Virus record (IMG/VR): IMGVR_UViG_3300047311_000570
Coordinates: 1-28,289 of that record
Source: a virus
Direction: 5' to 3' (one strand)
DNA length: 28,289 nt
Below, one piece after another: positions 1 through 5,938 of this stretch. The notes beneath the pieces are model-generated. The model saw nothing but the letters and a program-made list of their open reading frames with translations, was not told the DNA's origin and did not search any database. Position 1 is the first letter of the stretch. Each line of letters begins with the position of its first letter. Position numbers and translations under genes: made by a program.

Positions 1-65
1 TTTTAAGGGGAGAGAGGAGAGCGCACACACAGAGAGTGAACGATTCTAAAGGGTTTACGGGAGCA

Positions 66-99
66 ATAAAAACCCCTCCCAACGTTCTGAGAGGGGTTT
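66..99 (-). terminator. Intrinsic terminator of the leftward small-gene operon
   Basis: Read on the - strand, AAACCCCTC and GAGGGGTTT form a 9-bp stem, and the second arm runs into a T-rich tract (TTTTTATT). This is a textbook Rho-independent terminator. It lies about 30 bases past the last gene of the leftward operon, which ends at 130. The remaining 65 bases to the window edge contain no gene that I can support. Confidence 0.88.
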
Positions 100-129
100 G
101 CACAGGAAGCTCTCAAATGTTCGCTTAGG

Positions 130-351
130 TCAGATGGCAGCCCCCTTTCGTGTCCGCTTGGGACTAGGTTTGACTTCTGGTGCAAATTTGAGGCAGCGGC
201 AGAACCGTCCACAGCGATCTTGAGAGAGGCAGTCAGATAGGTGGAAATGGGCAGCTGGGGGGTGCCCACAGCGACACAGGGGCGAGGGGGGCAGACTGCC
301 ACCTTTTCGCTCCGATGGCTCTAATCGCCTCCGCTGGCCCTTCGCGCCCAT
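130..351 (-). CDS. Small Cys/His-rich putative zinc-binding protein
   Basis: Last gene of the leftward operon (73 aa), starting 2 bases after the stop of the gene before it. A GGAGGG lies about 11 bases upstream of the ATG. The central part contains CRCGH, then a His pair, then a Cys cluster (DRCGRFCRCLKF). This C-x-C-G-H ... C ... C-x-C-x-x-F pattern recurs in small phage and actinobacterial proteins and would suit one structural metal ion; the function of that group is not known to me. The basic tail (KPSPKRTRKG) could contact nucleic acid. The 99-aa ORF in another frame over the same DNA is rejected because it has no ribosome site and no motif. The gene is likely real; the role is unknown. 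Confidence 0.65.
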   Translation of the reverse strand: MGAKGQRRRLEPSERKGGSLPPSPLCRCGHPPAAHFHLSDCLSQDRCGRFCRCLKFAPEVKPSPKRTRKGAAI

Positions 352-353
352 CT

Positions 354-599
354 CTAGAGCGCCCTCCGAATCGTCCCAGCCCGCGCCGCCAGCTGTGCTC
401 GCCTATCCCTCTCCTGAAAATGCCATTCCCTCGACCGGGCGAAGTCCAAGAAGGCCACCTCCGCCGCCCGCGTCACCCTCCCGCTACACTGACTAGCCAT
501 CAGACTAGCCTGCATCCGGCGAAACTCCTTGTAGATTGCTGGATAGGGATTCCCCGGCTTGCACCTGCACATCAAACCGCATACTATACAGCTGCTCAT
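354..599 (-). CDS. Small Cys-rich hypothetical protein
   Basis: An 81-aa product with a strong ribosome site (GGGAGG, 5 bases before the ATG). The N-terminus has a C-x2-C-x3-C-x-C cluster at residues 4-13 and a further Cys near residue 38, suggesting a small metal-binding knuckle. An amphipathic, Arg-rich helical C-terminal half follows. The gene sits between the 31-aa membrane gene and the Cys/His gene of the same operon. I do not recognise the family; metal binding is inferred from Cys spacing only. Confidence 0.65.
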   Translation of the reverse strand: MSSCIVCGLMCRCKPGNPYPAIYKEFRRMQASLMASQCSGRVTRAAEVAFLDFARSREWHFQERDRRAQLAARAGTIRRAL

Positions 600-609
600 C
601 TCATCCTCC

Positions 610-705
610 CTAGCGTGTCAGAATATTAACAATCACCTTCCAGACTCCCCTTGCGATCAGCACCCACCCGATCACCATCAACACCATAATCTCCGGGGTT
701 CCCAT
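610..705 (-). CDS. 31-aa single-span membrane peptide
   Basis: The ATG at 705 overlaps the stop of the preceding gene in a TGATG junction, and the stop is TAG at 610-612. The translation is MGTPEIMVLMVIGWV followed by LIARGVWKVIVNILTR: one hydrophobic helix (about residues 5-28) with a few basic residues towards the C-terminus. GGTGG lies 7-12 bases upstream. The position fills the only gap in an otherwise contiguous operon, and the overlap with both neighbours' signals supports translation. Possible roles are a tiny membrane effector, or lysis- or exclusion-related peptide, but the sequence does not decide. Confidence 0.55.
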   Translation of the reverse strand: MGTPEIMVLMVIGWVLIARGVWKVIVNILTR

Positions 706-902
706 CACTCACCACCTAACACATAATCCCTAGCGATTTTCAGACACTCCGTCATTTTTGAAGTAAGGTCTAACTTAACCTCTGCTAATTCCACATATGT
801 TTCCCCATAAGCAGTTTTTCCTGTCTCATCATCGGCTAACATCACACACAATCTAAATCGTGGTCCTGTTGGTTCATTTTTCCAATTCGCTAAATCACTC
901 AT
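705..902 (-). CDS. Hypothetical 65-aa protein
   Basis: Has a strong ribosome site (GGAGGGAG, a few bases before the ATG). The product is short, mildly acidic, and probably an alpha/beta protein: a beta-rich first half (FRLCVMLADDETGKTAYGE) and a helical second half rich in Leu, Lys and Glu. No signal peptide or membrane segment is present. I do not recognise it. It is embedded in the leftward operon after the exported 90-aa protein, with a 30-base gap that contains its ribosome site. Confidence 0.65.
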   Translation of the reverse strand: MSDLANWKNEPTGPRFRLCVMLADDETGKTAYGETYVELAEVKLDLTSKMTECLKIARDYVLGGE

Positions 903-932
903 TCTTCTCCCTCCAGTCGAGCTTGCTGATTC

Positions 933-1205
933 CTAACGCACCACTCGACTACGCACAGACATATGCAACTGTTTCAAAAGCCCTTCCGACACACAGACTT
1001 GATAGCTTTCATAATAATACTCACCTGTTTTAGGCGCATCTACCGTTACCATCAAACTCGCTGTTCTTGTACCCTCCCTACACTTCCACTCGGTGGAGGT
1101 CTTCAAAACAGGCACTGGCTCCGAAATCACGGGCACGGGTGTTTGAGCTATGGCAGGCAGCGAAAATAATATCAACAATAATCCACCAACCAAGCGATTA
1201 CTCAT
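933..1205 (-). CDS. Small exported protein with signal peptide
   Basis: A 90-aa product beginning with a classical Sec signal peptide: MSNR, a hydrophobic core LVGGLLLILFSL, and a cleavage site PAIAQ (AxA-like, after about residue 20). The mature part is about 70 aa, with a Pro/Val-rich linker and two cysteines (EWKC and QVCV) that could form one disulfide. The start overlaps the upstream gene by 8 bases and has GGAGG about 8 bases upstream. As the only exported product in the leftward operon, it is a candidate for acting in the periplasm or envelope, for example in superinfection exclusion. That role is inference; no family was recognised. Confidence 0.68.
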   Translation of the reverse strand: MSNRLVGGLLLILFSLPAIAQTPVPVISEPVPVLKTSTEWKCREGTRTASLMVTVDAPKTGEYYYESYQVCVSEGLLKQLHMSVRSRVVR

Positions 1206-1371
1206 CTTCTAACCTCCGCTGTAAATCCCTATCATGCTGCCCCTGCTCCTCCCTCGACTGCGCCAGTTGCCTCTCACTCTCCGCGTTCTCCCTACGCAAT
1301 CGCGTTAACCACTCTGCGTATGTCTCTTCCAGCATTAACCTATTGCTAACTAGCTCTCTGAAAGTTGTCAT
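1198..1371 (-). CDS. Small coiled-coil protein
   Basis: Start chosen at ATG 1371 (MTTFRELVSN, 57 aa), not the upstream in-frame ATG at 1401. The 1371 ATG forms an ATGA overlap with the stop of the preceding gene and has GGGAGAGG just upstream. The product is highly charged and almost entirely helical (Arg/Glu/Gln-rich, ending RDLQRRLEDE), consistent with a short coiled coil. No catalytic motif is seen. It probably works as an oligomer or protein partner; function unknown. Confidence 0.6.
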   Translation of the reverse strand: MTTFRELVSNRLMLEETYAEWLTRLRRENAESERQLAQSREEQGQHDRDLQRRLEDE

Positions 1372-1556
1372 ATATCCTCTCCCTTTCTCACATCTTCCCA
1401 ATACTCACGATCTTTCTCTTCCCAATCCGCAATCTCCTGCTCAATCACATCCTGAATACACTGGGCCAGCTGCTTACGATGCTCAGCGGTGTTGACCGAC
1501 TTCGAACAATCCGACAAAAAACTCTCCGCCAGCTCAGCACATTTTGTATCGAACAT
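1368..1556 (-). CDS. Hypothetical acidic helical protein
   Basis: A 62-aa product starting at an ATG that shares one base with the upstream stop (TAATG), and ending in an ATGA overlap with the next gene, so translation is probably coupled on both sides. The sequence is helical and acidic (QEIADWEEKDREYWEDV) with three Cys. I do not recognise a family. Acidic small early phage proteins sometimes mimic DNA or bind host factors, but nothing here proves this. Confidence 0.6.
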   Translation of the reverse strand: MFDTKCAELAESFLSDCSKSVNTAEHRKQLAQCIQDVIEQEIADWEEKDREYWEDVRKGEDI

Positions 1557-1765
1557 TACTCTCCCTCCAACCTGGGCTCAGCCTCACCCGCATCCTCGGG
1601 ACAACTCTGCTCGAACGTCATCACATCCGCACCGTCAATATTCACCTCCCTCGGAATCGTGGGGTGATGCCAACCATGCTGTCCACCCCAAGGGTCAAAC
1701 AGCGGCTCGATAGGCAGACCGCAATTCTTACACAACACAACCGCTCCAACATTCCGCGTGCTCAT
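1556..1765 (-). CDS. Small zinc-ribbon-like protein
   Basis: Start chosen at ATG 1765 (MSTRNVGAVV, 69 aa), which has GGAGGG directly upstream and makes an ATGA overlap with the preceding gene; the in-frame ATG at 1813 lies inside that gene. An N-terminal CKNCG knuckle (about residues 12-16) is followed by WGGQHGWHH, giving Cys and His ligands in the order typical of small metal-binding phage proteins. The C-terminal part is acidic with one Cys (QSCPEDAGE). Likely a small metal-stabilised protein; function unknown. Confidence 0.62.
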   Translation of the reverse strand: MSTRNVGAVVLCKNCGLPIEPLFDPWGGQHGWHHPTIPREVNIDGADVMTFEQSCPEDAGEAEPRLEGE

Positions 1766-2064
1766 CGTCCCTCCGCGAGTTTGAGAGCGGCTTTGGCCTG
1801 TGCAAGATACCACTCCGGGTCAACTGATTCTCCAGCAAATAAACCATGTTCGCATGCGCCGGATATTATGGCTTGCAGCGCCTCCCGCATGGCATCGAAA
1901 CTATTGACCGCTTGGCAGATGAGAGCGGCATTAGCATTTCCATATATTTCGGCCACATCCCATGCGCGATTTGAACTATCGGACACAGACTGGACTAACA
2001 ATCCTTCGCCGGTACTTCCAACTACCTGCCACGGCCTAGCTGTCGCAAGCTTAGTGTCTGTCAT
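1762..2064 (-). CDS. Conserved small phage protein of the ARPW...NANAALI type
   Basis: Start chosen at ATG 2064 (MTDTKLATARPW, 100 aa) with GGGG about 9 bases upstream; the longer version from 2112 has no better site. The layout (TARPW, a beta region, AEIYGNANAALICQAVNSFDAM, then an amphipathic helix EALQAIISG) matches a small protein seen in many unrelated phages, in which an Asn/Ala-rich segment precedes a helix. Its biochemical function is, as far as I know, uncharacterised. The ATGA overlap with the following gene indicates translational coupling. Confidence 0.7.
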   Translation of the reverse strand: MTDTKLATARPWQVVGSTGEGLLVQSVSDSSNRAWDVAEIYGNANAALICQAVNSFDAMREALQAIISGACEHGLFAGESVDPEWYLAQAKAALKLAEGR

Positions 2065-2128
2065 GATTGCACCCCATGATTCCTGGTAATGGTCCGTTCG
2101 ATAGCCTCCCACCTCTCACGTTCGCGTG

Positions 2129-2362
2129 TCATCGGGACGCCTCGGTTACTCTGCCACGGGTGATAGTGCGAAAAACCTCAACGCGTAGTGTATTGTCGGG
2201 ACGCGATCTAAACATATTGGCTATTTCCATAGGGTAGGTTCCATGTGCAACCAGCGCAGCATCGGGATACTCGGGAGAATGTAGCCAAGTGGAACCACCC
2301 GTTACGGCAGAACAGTGACAAGCTGCATATTGCTGCTCCGTGATATCTATCCAAGTTTTCAT
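2129..2362 (-). CDS. Hypothetical 77-aa protein
   Basis: Has a strong ribosome site (GAGGAG, 7 bases from the ATG). The product begins MKTWIDITEQQYAACHCSAV, contains a C-x-C, and is otherwise a mixed alpha/beta globular sequence with an Arg-rich C-terminal third. No domain was recognised. It follows a 44-base gap after the upstream gene in the leftward operon. Confidence 0.62.
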   Translation of the reverse strand: MKTWIDITEQQYAACHCSAVTGGSTWLHSPEYPDAALVAHGTYPMEIANMFRSRPDNTLRVEVFRTITRGRVTEASR

Positions 2363-2406
2363 GTATCGTCTCCTCGGTTTATAGCCCCTGTCAGGCTTTA
2401 TGACTG

Positions 2407-2688
2407 CTACGCTGCTAGTTTCCCCTTGATGCTCCAGAACAATTCTTTGCGTGTATTGATATCATCGGTGCCCATATAGCAGCGCACCAGTTCCCCATAC
2501 TGCTTGACGGCTTGCTCCAGCATCGTCGCCAATGGAGACTTAGGGAGCTGTGGCACGCGATGGCAATTATGTGCCCATTCAAAATCTCCATTCTTCCAGA
2601 ATCGTGCAATATAGTAATTATCCTTGGAATCGCTGGACAATTCGCACCAGTTAACAGAGCTGGTGAACTGGATACCGTCTTTAATCAT
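2407..2688 (-). CDS. Hypothetical 93-aa protein
   Basis: AAGGAGA precedes the ATG by about 7 bases. The N-terminal half is aromatic-rich and beta-like (YYIARFWKNGDFEWAH); the C-terminal half is helical (LATMLEQAVKQYGELVR). Two Cys and a His-Asn-Cys-His stretch occur near the middle. I do not recognise the family. Its ribosome site lies just after an extended inverted repeat (2709-2754) that may influence expression of everything downstream in the operon. Confidence 0.63.
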   Translation of the reverse strand: MIKDGIQFTSSVNWCELSSDSKDNYYIARFWKNGDFEWAHNCHRVPQLPKSPLATMLEQAVKQYGELVRCYMGTDDINTRKELFWSIKGKLAA

Positions 2689-2708
2689 GGCGTTTCTCCT
2701 TGTAACCT

Positions 2709-2754
2709 CTAACCTACAGATAAGCCTCTCGTGAGAGGCTTAGCAGAGGGTTAG
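2709..2754 (-). repeat. Extended inverted repeat between the first two genes of the leftward operon
   Basis: A perfect 10-bp inverted repeat (TAAGCCTCTC at 2721-2730 and GAGAGGCTTA at 2733-2742) is nested inside an outer pair, CTAACC (2709-2714) and GGTTAG (2749-2754). The outer arm reaches the stop codon of the upstream gene. No T-tract follows in the direction of transcription, so it does not look like a complete intrinsic terminator. It could be an RNA-processing or stability hairpin, an attenuator or a protein-binding site. Confidence 0.55.
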
Positions 2755-3068
2755 AGCACAGCTACTAGAACACGCGTGGCATCCATGTAATGAATGGCAC
2801 CTTCTATGGAAGATTGTGCTGCCCGGCAGACTAGACCCTCAAGTACAAAATAGCGGTTGGTGGTATTGCTATTGCGAACGATATTTACAAGCTCGTTCAA
2901 CCGTCCGCGCAATTCCGGCTTGTAGGCATACGGTTGCGCCAATGTGCCTAGAAATGAGCCAGTGTTGGTTTCCGCATCCAACTGGATATAGTTATCGGTG
3001 TACTGAATGGCAGTACCAAACAACTTTTCCTCTAGAACGGTTGGAACAATGGCAACCTTGCGTGTCAT
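2751..3068 (-). CDS. Promoter-proximal protein of the leftward operon, hypothetical
   Basis: First gene of the leftward operon (105 aa), starting about 30 bases downstream of the predicted transcription start, with GGGAG at 8-12 bases before the ATG. The product is a mixed alpha/beta globular protein (MTRKVAIVPTVLEEKLFG at the N-terminus, then LRGRLNELVNIVRN helix) without signal peptide or membrane segment. As the most promoter-proximal product it may be the most expressed of the block. No family recognised. Confidence 0.68.
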   Translation of the reverse strand: MTRKVAIVPTVLEEKLFGTAIQYTDNYIQLDAETNTGSFLGTLAQPYAYKPELRGRLNELVNIVRNSNTTNRYFVLEGLVCRAAQSSIEGAIHYMDATRVLVAVL

Positions 3069-3101
3069 GTCGTTATCTCCCTAACCTCAGCTAACAATGC
3101 T

Positions 3102-3130
3102 ATTATTCCAGCATCCCGGGAATAAGTCAA
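3102..3130 (-). promoter_or_regulatory. Leftward sigma70-type promoter
   Basis: On the - strand a TTGACT -35 box (3125-3130) is followed after exactly 17 bases by an AATAAT -10 box (3102-3107), 5/6 matches to consensus for each. Transcription would start near 3095 and leave about 27 bases of leader containing the ribosome site of the first gene. Its position in the divergent region supports it as the main promoter of the twelve-gene operon. Confidence 0.75.
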
Positions 3131-3137
3131 GAGAATA

Positions 3138-3147
3138 ATAGTACTAT
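3138..3147. promoter_or_regulatory. Palindrome in the divergent promoter region, possible operator
   Basis: ATAGTACTAT is a perfect 10-bp palindrome just upstream of the -35 box of the leftward promoter and about 30 bases before the -35 of the candidate rightward promoter. Its location would suit a regulator acting on both directions. A single short AT-rich palindrome can occur by chance, so this is tentative. Confidence 0.25.
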
Positions 3148-3176
3148 GCCATATTCGGTACTCTCTGTTGTCGAGC

Positions 3177-3207
3177 TTGACACTAGGCGGGTAGAGTTTG
3201 CTAGACT
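3177..3207 (+). promoter_or_regulatory. Candidate rightward promoter before terS
   Basis: A perfect TTGACA (3177-3182) is followed after 19 bases by TAGACT (3202-3207), preceded by TG one base upstream (extended -10). The spacing is longer than ideal. If used, transcription would start within a few bases of the first ATG of terS, implying a leaderless or re-initiated start, or that translation begins at the in-frame ATG at 3232. Confidence 0.4.
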
Positions 3208-3213
3208 CCAGCC

Positions 3214-4116
3214 ATGCCAGAAACACTCGAAATGGCTCCCGAAACACACTACAAACCAGCCCGATTGCTCCCCAAGAGGCGTAAATTCGTCAATGAGTAC
3301 ATTAAAACAGGCAGTGCGCGGCTGGCGGCGAAACGTGCTGGTTACAAACCAGATAACGCAGCTGAAATCGGAAGCGCACTGTTACTGGTCCCGGAAGTGC
3401 GTCGCAGCATCGAAGCGAGACTTGAAAAACTCGATATCAAAGCCGAATCGGTGTTGCAAGAGACTGCAAAGCTTGCATTTAGCAACATAGCTGATTACAT
3501 GGCGCTTGATGCGGAGGGAATTCCGCGCATAGACTTCAGCGAGGCGACGCGAGCGCAGTTTGCGGCGGTGCAAGAGATTAGTGAAGATGTGACTGGCGGC
3601 TCGGGAGATGGCGAGCGCGTTAAGATATTGCGACGGAAGATTAAGTTACAGCCGAAACTCCAGGCGCTGGAGCTGCTCGCGGACCATCTCCATCTGAGAG
3701 ATCAGCGAGTAGAGGTGGACATTGGAGACCAGCTGGCGGAGAGACTTCAACGCGCCCGCACGCGCACACTCGATGCGATCGCACCTGAGCTGGCGTCTGC
3801 TAGTGCCACGCCTGAGGATGCACAATCAGTAATCAACTCACACTCTAGTAACCAACTAGTCAACACTCACATCGTTCGAGATGATTCTTTCGACGGGGCT
3901 GAGCAGCATGAGACTGCGCTCGCTCAGACTTCAACTTCACTGCCCCCCTGGGGGGGTGGGGAGGGCGACATTACCTATATGGAAAATCTAGCGCCGGGAG
4001 AGGTTGGAGATGCTGGAATAATGCAGCTTGAGATGAGCTTTGAGATGCAGGCTGAGCCGCAGCCCCCGTCCGCTGAACCTCCGCAAGCTCAACTAGGTTT
4101 TGACTGGAGAGACTGA
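3214..4116 (+). CDS. terS: Terminase small subunit with long C-terminal extension
   Basis: A 300-aa product. Residues about 20-180 match the Terminase_2 type of small subunit: KRRKFVNEYIKTGSARLAAKRAGY holds a helix-turn-helix DNA-recognition segment (about 33-46), followed by helices and a beta-hairpin around GERVKILRRKIKLQPKLQALELLADHL, the usual oligomerisation region. It would bind the packaging site and hand DNA to TerL. Residues from about 190 onward are an acidic, Pro/Gln/Ser-rich low-complexity tail, making the protein nearly twice the 162 aa of P22 gp3. A C6-T-G7 tract lies inside the tail's coding region. The start is uncertain: ATG 3214 or ATG 3232, neither with a strong ribosome site. 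It is followed by a TGATG overlap with a 48-aa gene and then terL. Confidence 0.85.
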   Translation: MPETLEMAPETHYKPARLLPKRRKFVNEYIKTGSARLAAKRAGYKPDNAAEIGSALLLVPEVRRSIEARLEKLDIKAESVLQETAKLAFSNIADYMALDAEGIPRIDFSEATRAQFAAVQEISEDVTGGSGDGERVKILRRKIKLQPKLQALELLADHLHLRDQRVEVDIGDQLAERLQRARTRTLDAIAPELASASATPEDAQSVINSHSSNQLVNTHIVRDDSFDGAEQHETALAQTSTSLPPWGGGEGDITYMENLAPGEVGDAGIMQLEMSFEMQAEPQPPSAEPPQAQLGFDWRD

Positions 4117-4262
4117 TGAGAGATATTCGTAAGTTGAAGGGTAACGACAAGCTCACTCCTGCTGAGTGTAAAAAACTGGACAGAATTCTTGACCTCTGGC
4201 TAGCAGACTGTTGGCGTCGAGCTTGGCAAGTTGCATTGGGTAAAAAGGTTACTTCCCGCTAA
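4116..4262 (+). CDS. 48-aa basic protein between terS and terL
   Basis: The ATG shares a base with the terS stop (TGATG), and the TAA shares a base with the terL ATG (TAATG), so both junctions suggest coupled translation. The product starts MRDIRKLKGNDKLTPAECKK and continues with a Trp-rich helix (LDLWLADCWRRAWQVALG). It is small, basic and probably all-helical. Its place between the two terminase genes suggests an accessory role in packaging, but no family was recognised. Confidence 0.65.
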   Translation: MRDIRKLKGNDKLTPAECKKLDRILDLWLADCWRRAWQVALGKKVTSR

Positions 4263-5776
4263 TGCCCCTCGCCCCGCCCAAGAATCGCCAGTTCAGACAG
4301 AAGGATAACGAGATTGCTGATGAGATTCAGGAGAAGTATCATAATGACCCTTTCGGCTATGTGATGTGGGCCTATCCGTGGGGGGAGCCCGGACCTCTCC
4401 TGCATGAGAGTGGGCCCGACACCTGGCAGCGGGCGTTCTTGAACGACTTCGGCGCTAAGCTCAAGGCGAACCGGTTCGATGGCAAGACTCCCGTGCCGCC
4501 CATCCGAATGGCTATCTCCAGCGGGCACGGGACCGGCAAGACGACCTTGTGGGCGTGGATAGTGAACTTCATCATGTCCACTCGCCCTCACTGTCGGGGG
4601 ACGGTCACCGCCAACACTTTTACCCAGCTGGAGACGAAGACTTGGGCGAGCATCCAGAGGTGGAGCAAGTTATCTCTAACTGGTCATTGGTTCAACGTGA
4701 CCGGGGATAAGATGTTCTTTCCGCGCTCGAAGGAGAGCTGGTTTGTGAGTGCCCAGTCCAGCAAGGAGGAGAACAGCGAGGCCTTCGCCGGTCAGCACGC
4801 CGCCGACAGCTCCAGCTTCTACATCTTCGACGAAGGGTCCGCCATCCCCGATAAGATATTCGAGGTCGCTGAGGGGGGACTGACCGACGGGGAGCCGATG
4901 ATCTTCATCGGGGGCAACTGCACGCGCTCGAACGGCAAGCTCCATCGGGTGTGCTTCGGGAGTGAGCGCGACAGGTGGGACCACCGCACCGTGGACTCGC
5001 GCCAGTCGAAGATGGCCAACAAGCAGTTGATTGGAGAGTGGGCGGGCGATTATGGAGAGGGAAGCGACTTTTTCAGGGTCAGGGTGCTGGGACTCCCTCC
5101 GGCTGCCAGCGAGAGTCAGTTCATTGATGCTCAGCGGGTGGCGGAGGCTCAGCAAAGATTACCGATAGTGTTGCCTGACGAACCGCTGGTGGCGGGGGTG
5201 GACTTCGCGTGGGGCGGCGGGGACGACAACGTGGTGAGGTTCCGGCGCGGCAACGATGCTCGCACCATTCCGCCCATCCGCATCAAGGGCGAGTTCACGC
5301 GGGACCCGATGGTGATGGTGCAGAAGCTGGAGGATGTGTTGACGAGGGATTGGAAGATAGGCGATGGGCGGATGGCGAAGGTGGCGATGTTGTTTCTCGA
5401 CAGTGCGGGGATAGCTGGGCCGGTCGCTGCACGCCTCAGGGAGATGGGTCATTCGAACTTGCGCGAGGTAAACTTCGGCGCTCACTCACCCGATTATCGT
5501 TATGTCTACTACCGCGACTTCATGTGGGGCAAGATGAAGGAGTGGCTGGCGGGGGCGGCGATTGACAACTCCAGCGAGTTGGAGGCAGACTTGGTGGGAC
5601 CGGGCATCGTACCGGATGCCAAGCAGCGCGTGAAGCTAGAGCCTAAGGAAGCCATGAAGAAACGCGGTGTGGATAGCCCGGATGATGCCGACGCCCTCGC
5701 CCTGACGTTCGCCGCGCCGGTCATGCCGGGGGGACGCAAGCATACGGTGAAATCGCCCGTGCGAGTTTGGGGCTAG
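4262..5776 (+). CDS. terL: Terminase large subunit (packaging ATPase and nuclease)
   Basis: A 504-aa product, close to P22 gp2 (499 aa). It powers DNA translocation into the procapsid and cuts the concatemer. Walker A is SSGHGTGKTT (residues 86-95) and Walker B with catalytic Glu is FYIFDE (186-191). The C-terminal RNase H-like nuclease shows its acidic residues in order: GVDFAWGG (Asp 314), MLFLDSAG (Asp 380) and DSPDDADALAL (Asp 474-477). Thus both activities appear intact. The start is the ATG in a TAATG junction with the upstream small gene. The pac or cos mode of cutting cannot be deduced from this alone. Confidence 0.95.
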   Translation: MPLAPPKNRQFRQKDNEIADEIQEKYHNDPFGYVMWAYPWGEPGPLLHESGPDTWQRAFLNDFGAKLKANRFDGKTPVPPIRMAISSGHGTGKTTLWAWIVNFIMSTRPHCRGTVTANTFTQLETKTWASIQRWSKLSLTGHWFNVTGDKMFFPRSKESWFVSAQSSKEENSEAFAGQHAADSSSFYIFDEGSAIPDKIFEVAEGGLTDGEPMIFIGGNCTRSNGKLHRVCFGSERDRWDHRTVDSRQSKMANKQLIGEWAGDYGEGSDFFRVRVLGLPPAASESQFIDAQRVAEAQQRLPIVLPDEPLVAGVDFAWGGGDDNVVRFRRGNDARTIPPIRIKGEFTRDPMVMVQKLEDVLTRDWKIGDGRMAKVAMLFLDSAGIAGPVAARLREMGHSNLREVNFGAHSPDYRYVYYRDFMWGKMKEWLAGAAIDNSSELEADLVGPGIVPDAKQRVKLEPKEAMKKRGVDSPDDADALALTFAAPVMPGGRKHTVKSPVRVWG

Positions 5777-5779
5777 CGA

Positions 5780-5926
5780 ATGAAGCTGGTCATCATGGTA
5801 ATTAGCGACACCGGCAAGGTGAGGGGTGCGGAGTTTGAACTCACACCCGAAGAAGAGTCCATGCCGATTGCAGATATTGTGGCGAGGCGTTATAGTGAAG
5901 ATAATGACAAGCAGGCGATTAACTAG
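5780..5926 (+). CDS. Hypothetical 48-aa protein
   Basis: ATG three bases after the terL stop, TAG at 5924-5926. The product begins MKLVIMVISDTGKVRGAEFE and continues acidic and helical (LTPEEESMPIADIVARRY). No membrane segment is present. The ribosome site is weak, so re-initiation by ribosomes finishing terL is likely. No known family. Confidence 0.5.
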   Translation: MKLVIMVISDTGKVRGAEFELTPEEESMPIADIVARRYSEDNDKQAIN

Positions 5927-5938
5927 AAGGTCAGCTTG

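Noticed and set aside
3-302. 99-aa - strand frame at the left end
   Set aside because: It runs through the intrinsic terminator at 66-99 and overlaps in another frame the Cys/His gene at 130-351, which has a ribosome site and motif.
315-629. 104-aa + strand frame in the left region
   Set aside because: Pro/Arg/His-rich shadow antisense to two genes with clear ribosome sites and Cys motifs; no ribosome site of its own.
1544-2089. 181-aa + strand frame opposite the leftward small genes
   Set aside because: No ribosome site; it lies antisense to three - strand genes that have good ribosome sites and overlapping start/stop junctions. Composition is typical of an antisense shadow.
2363-2406. Terminator in the 44-base gap of the leftward operon
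   Set aside because: Only a 4-5 bp AGCC/GGCT pairing without a T-tract is visible, too weak to call.
3065-3247. 60-aa leftward frame across the divergent promoter region
   Set aside because: It spans the predicted leftward promoter and the terS start, has no ribosome site, and the gene at 2751-3068 has its own ribosome site inside this frame.
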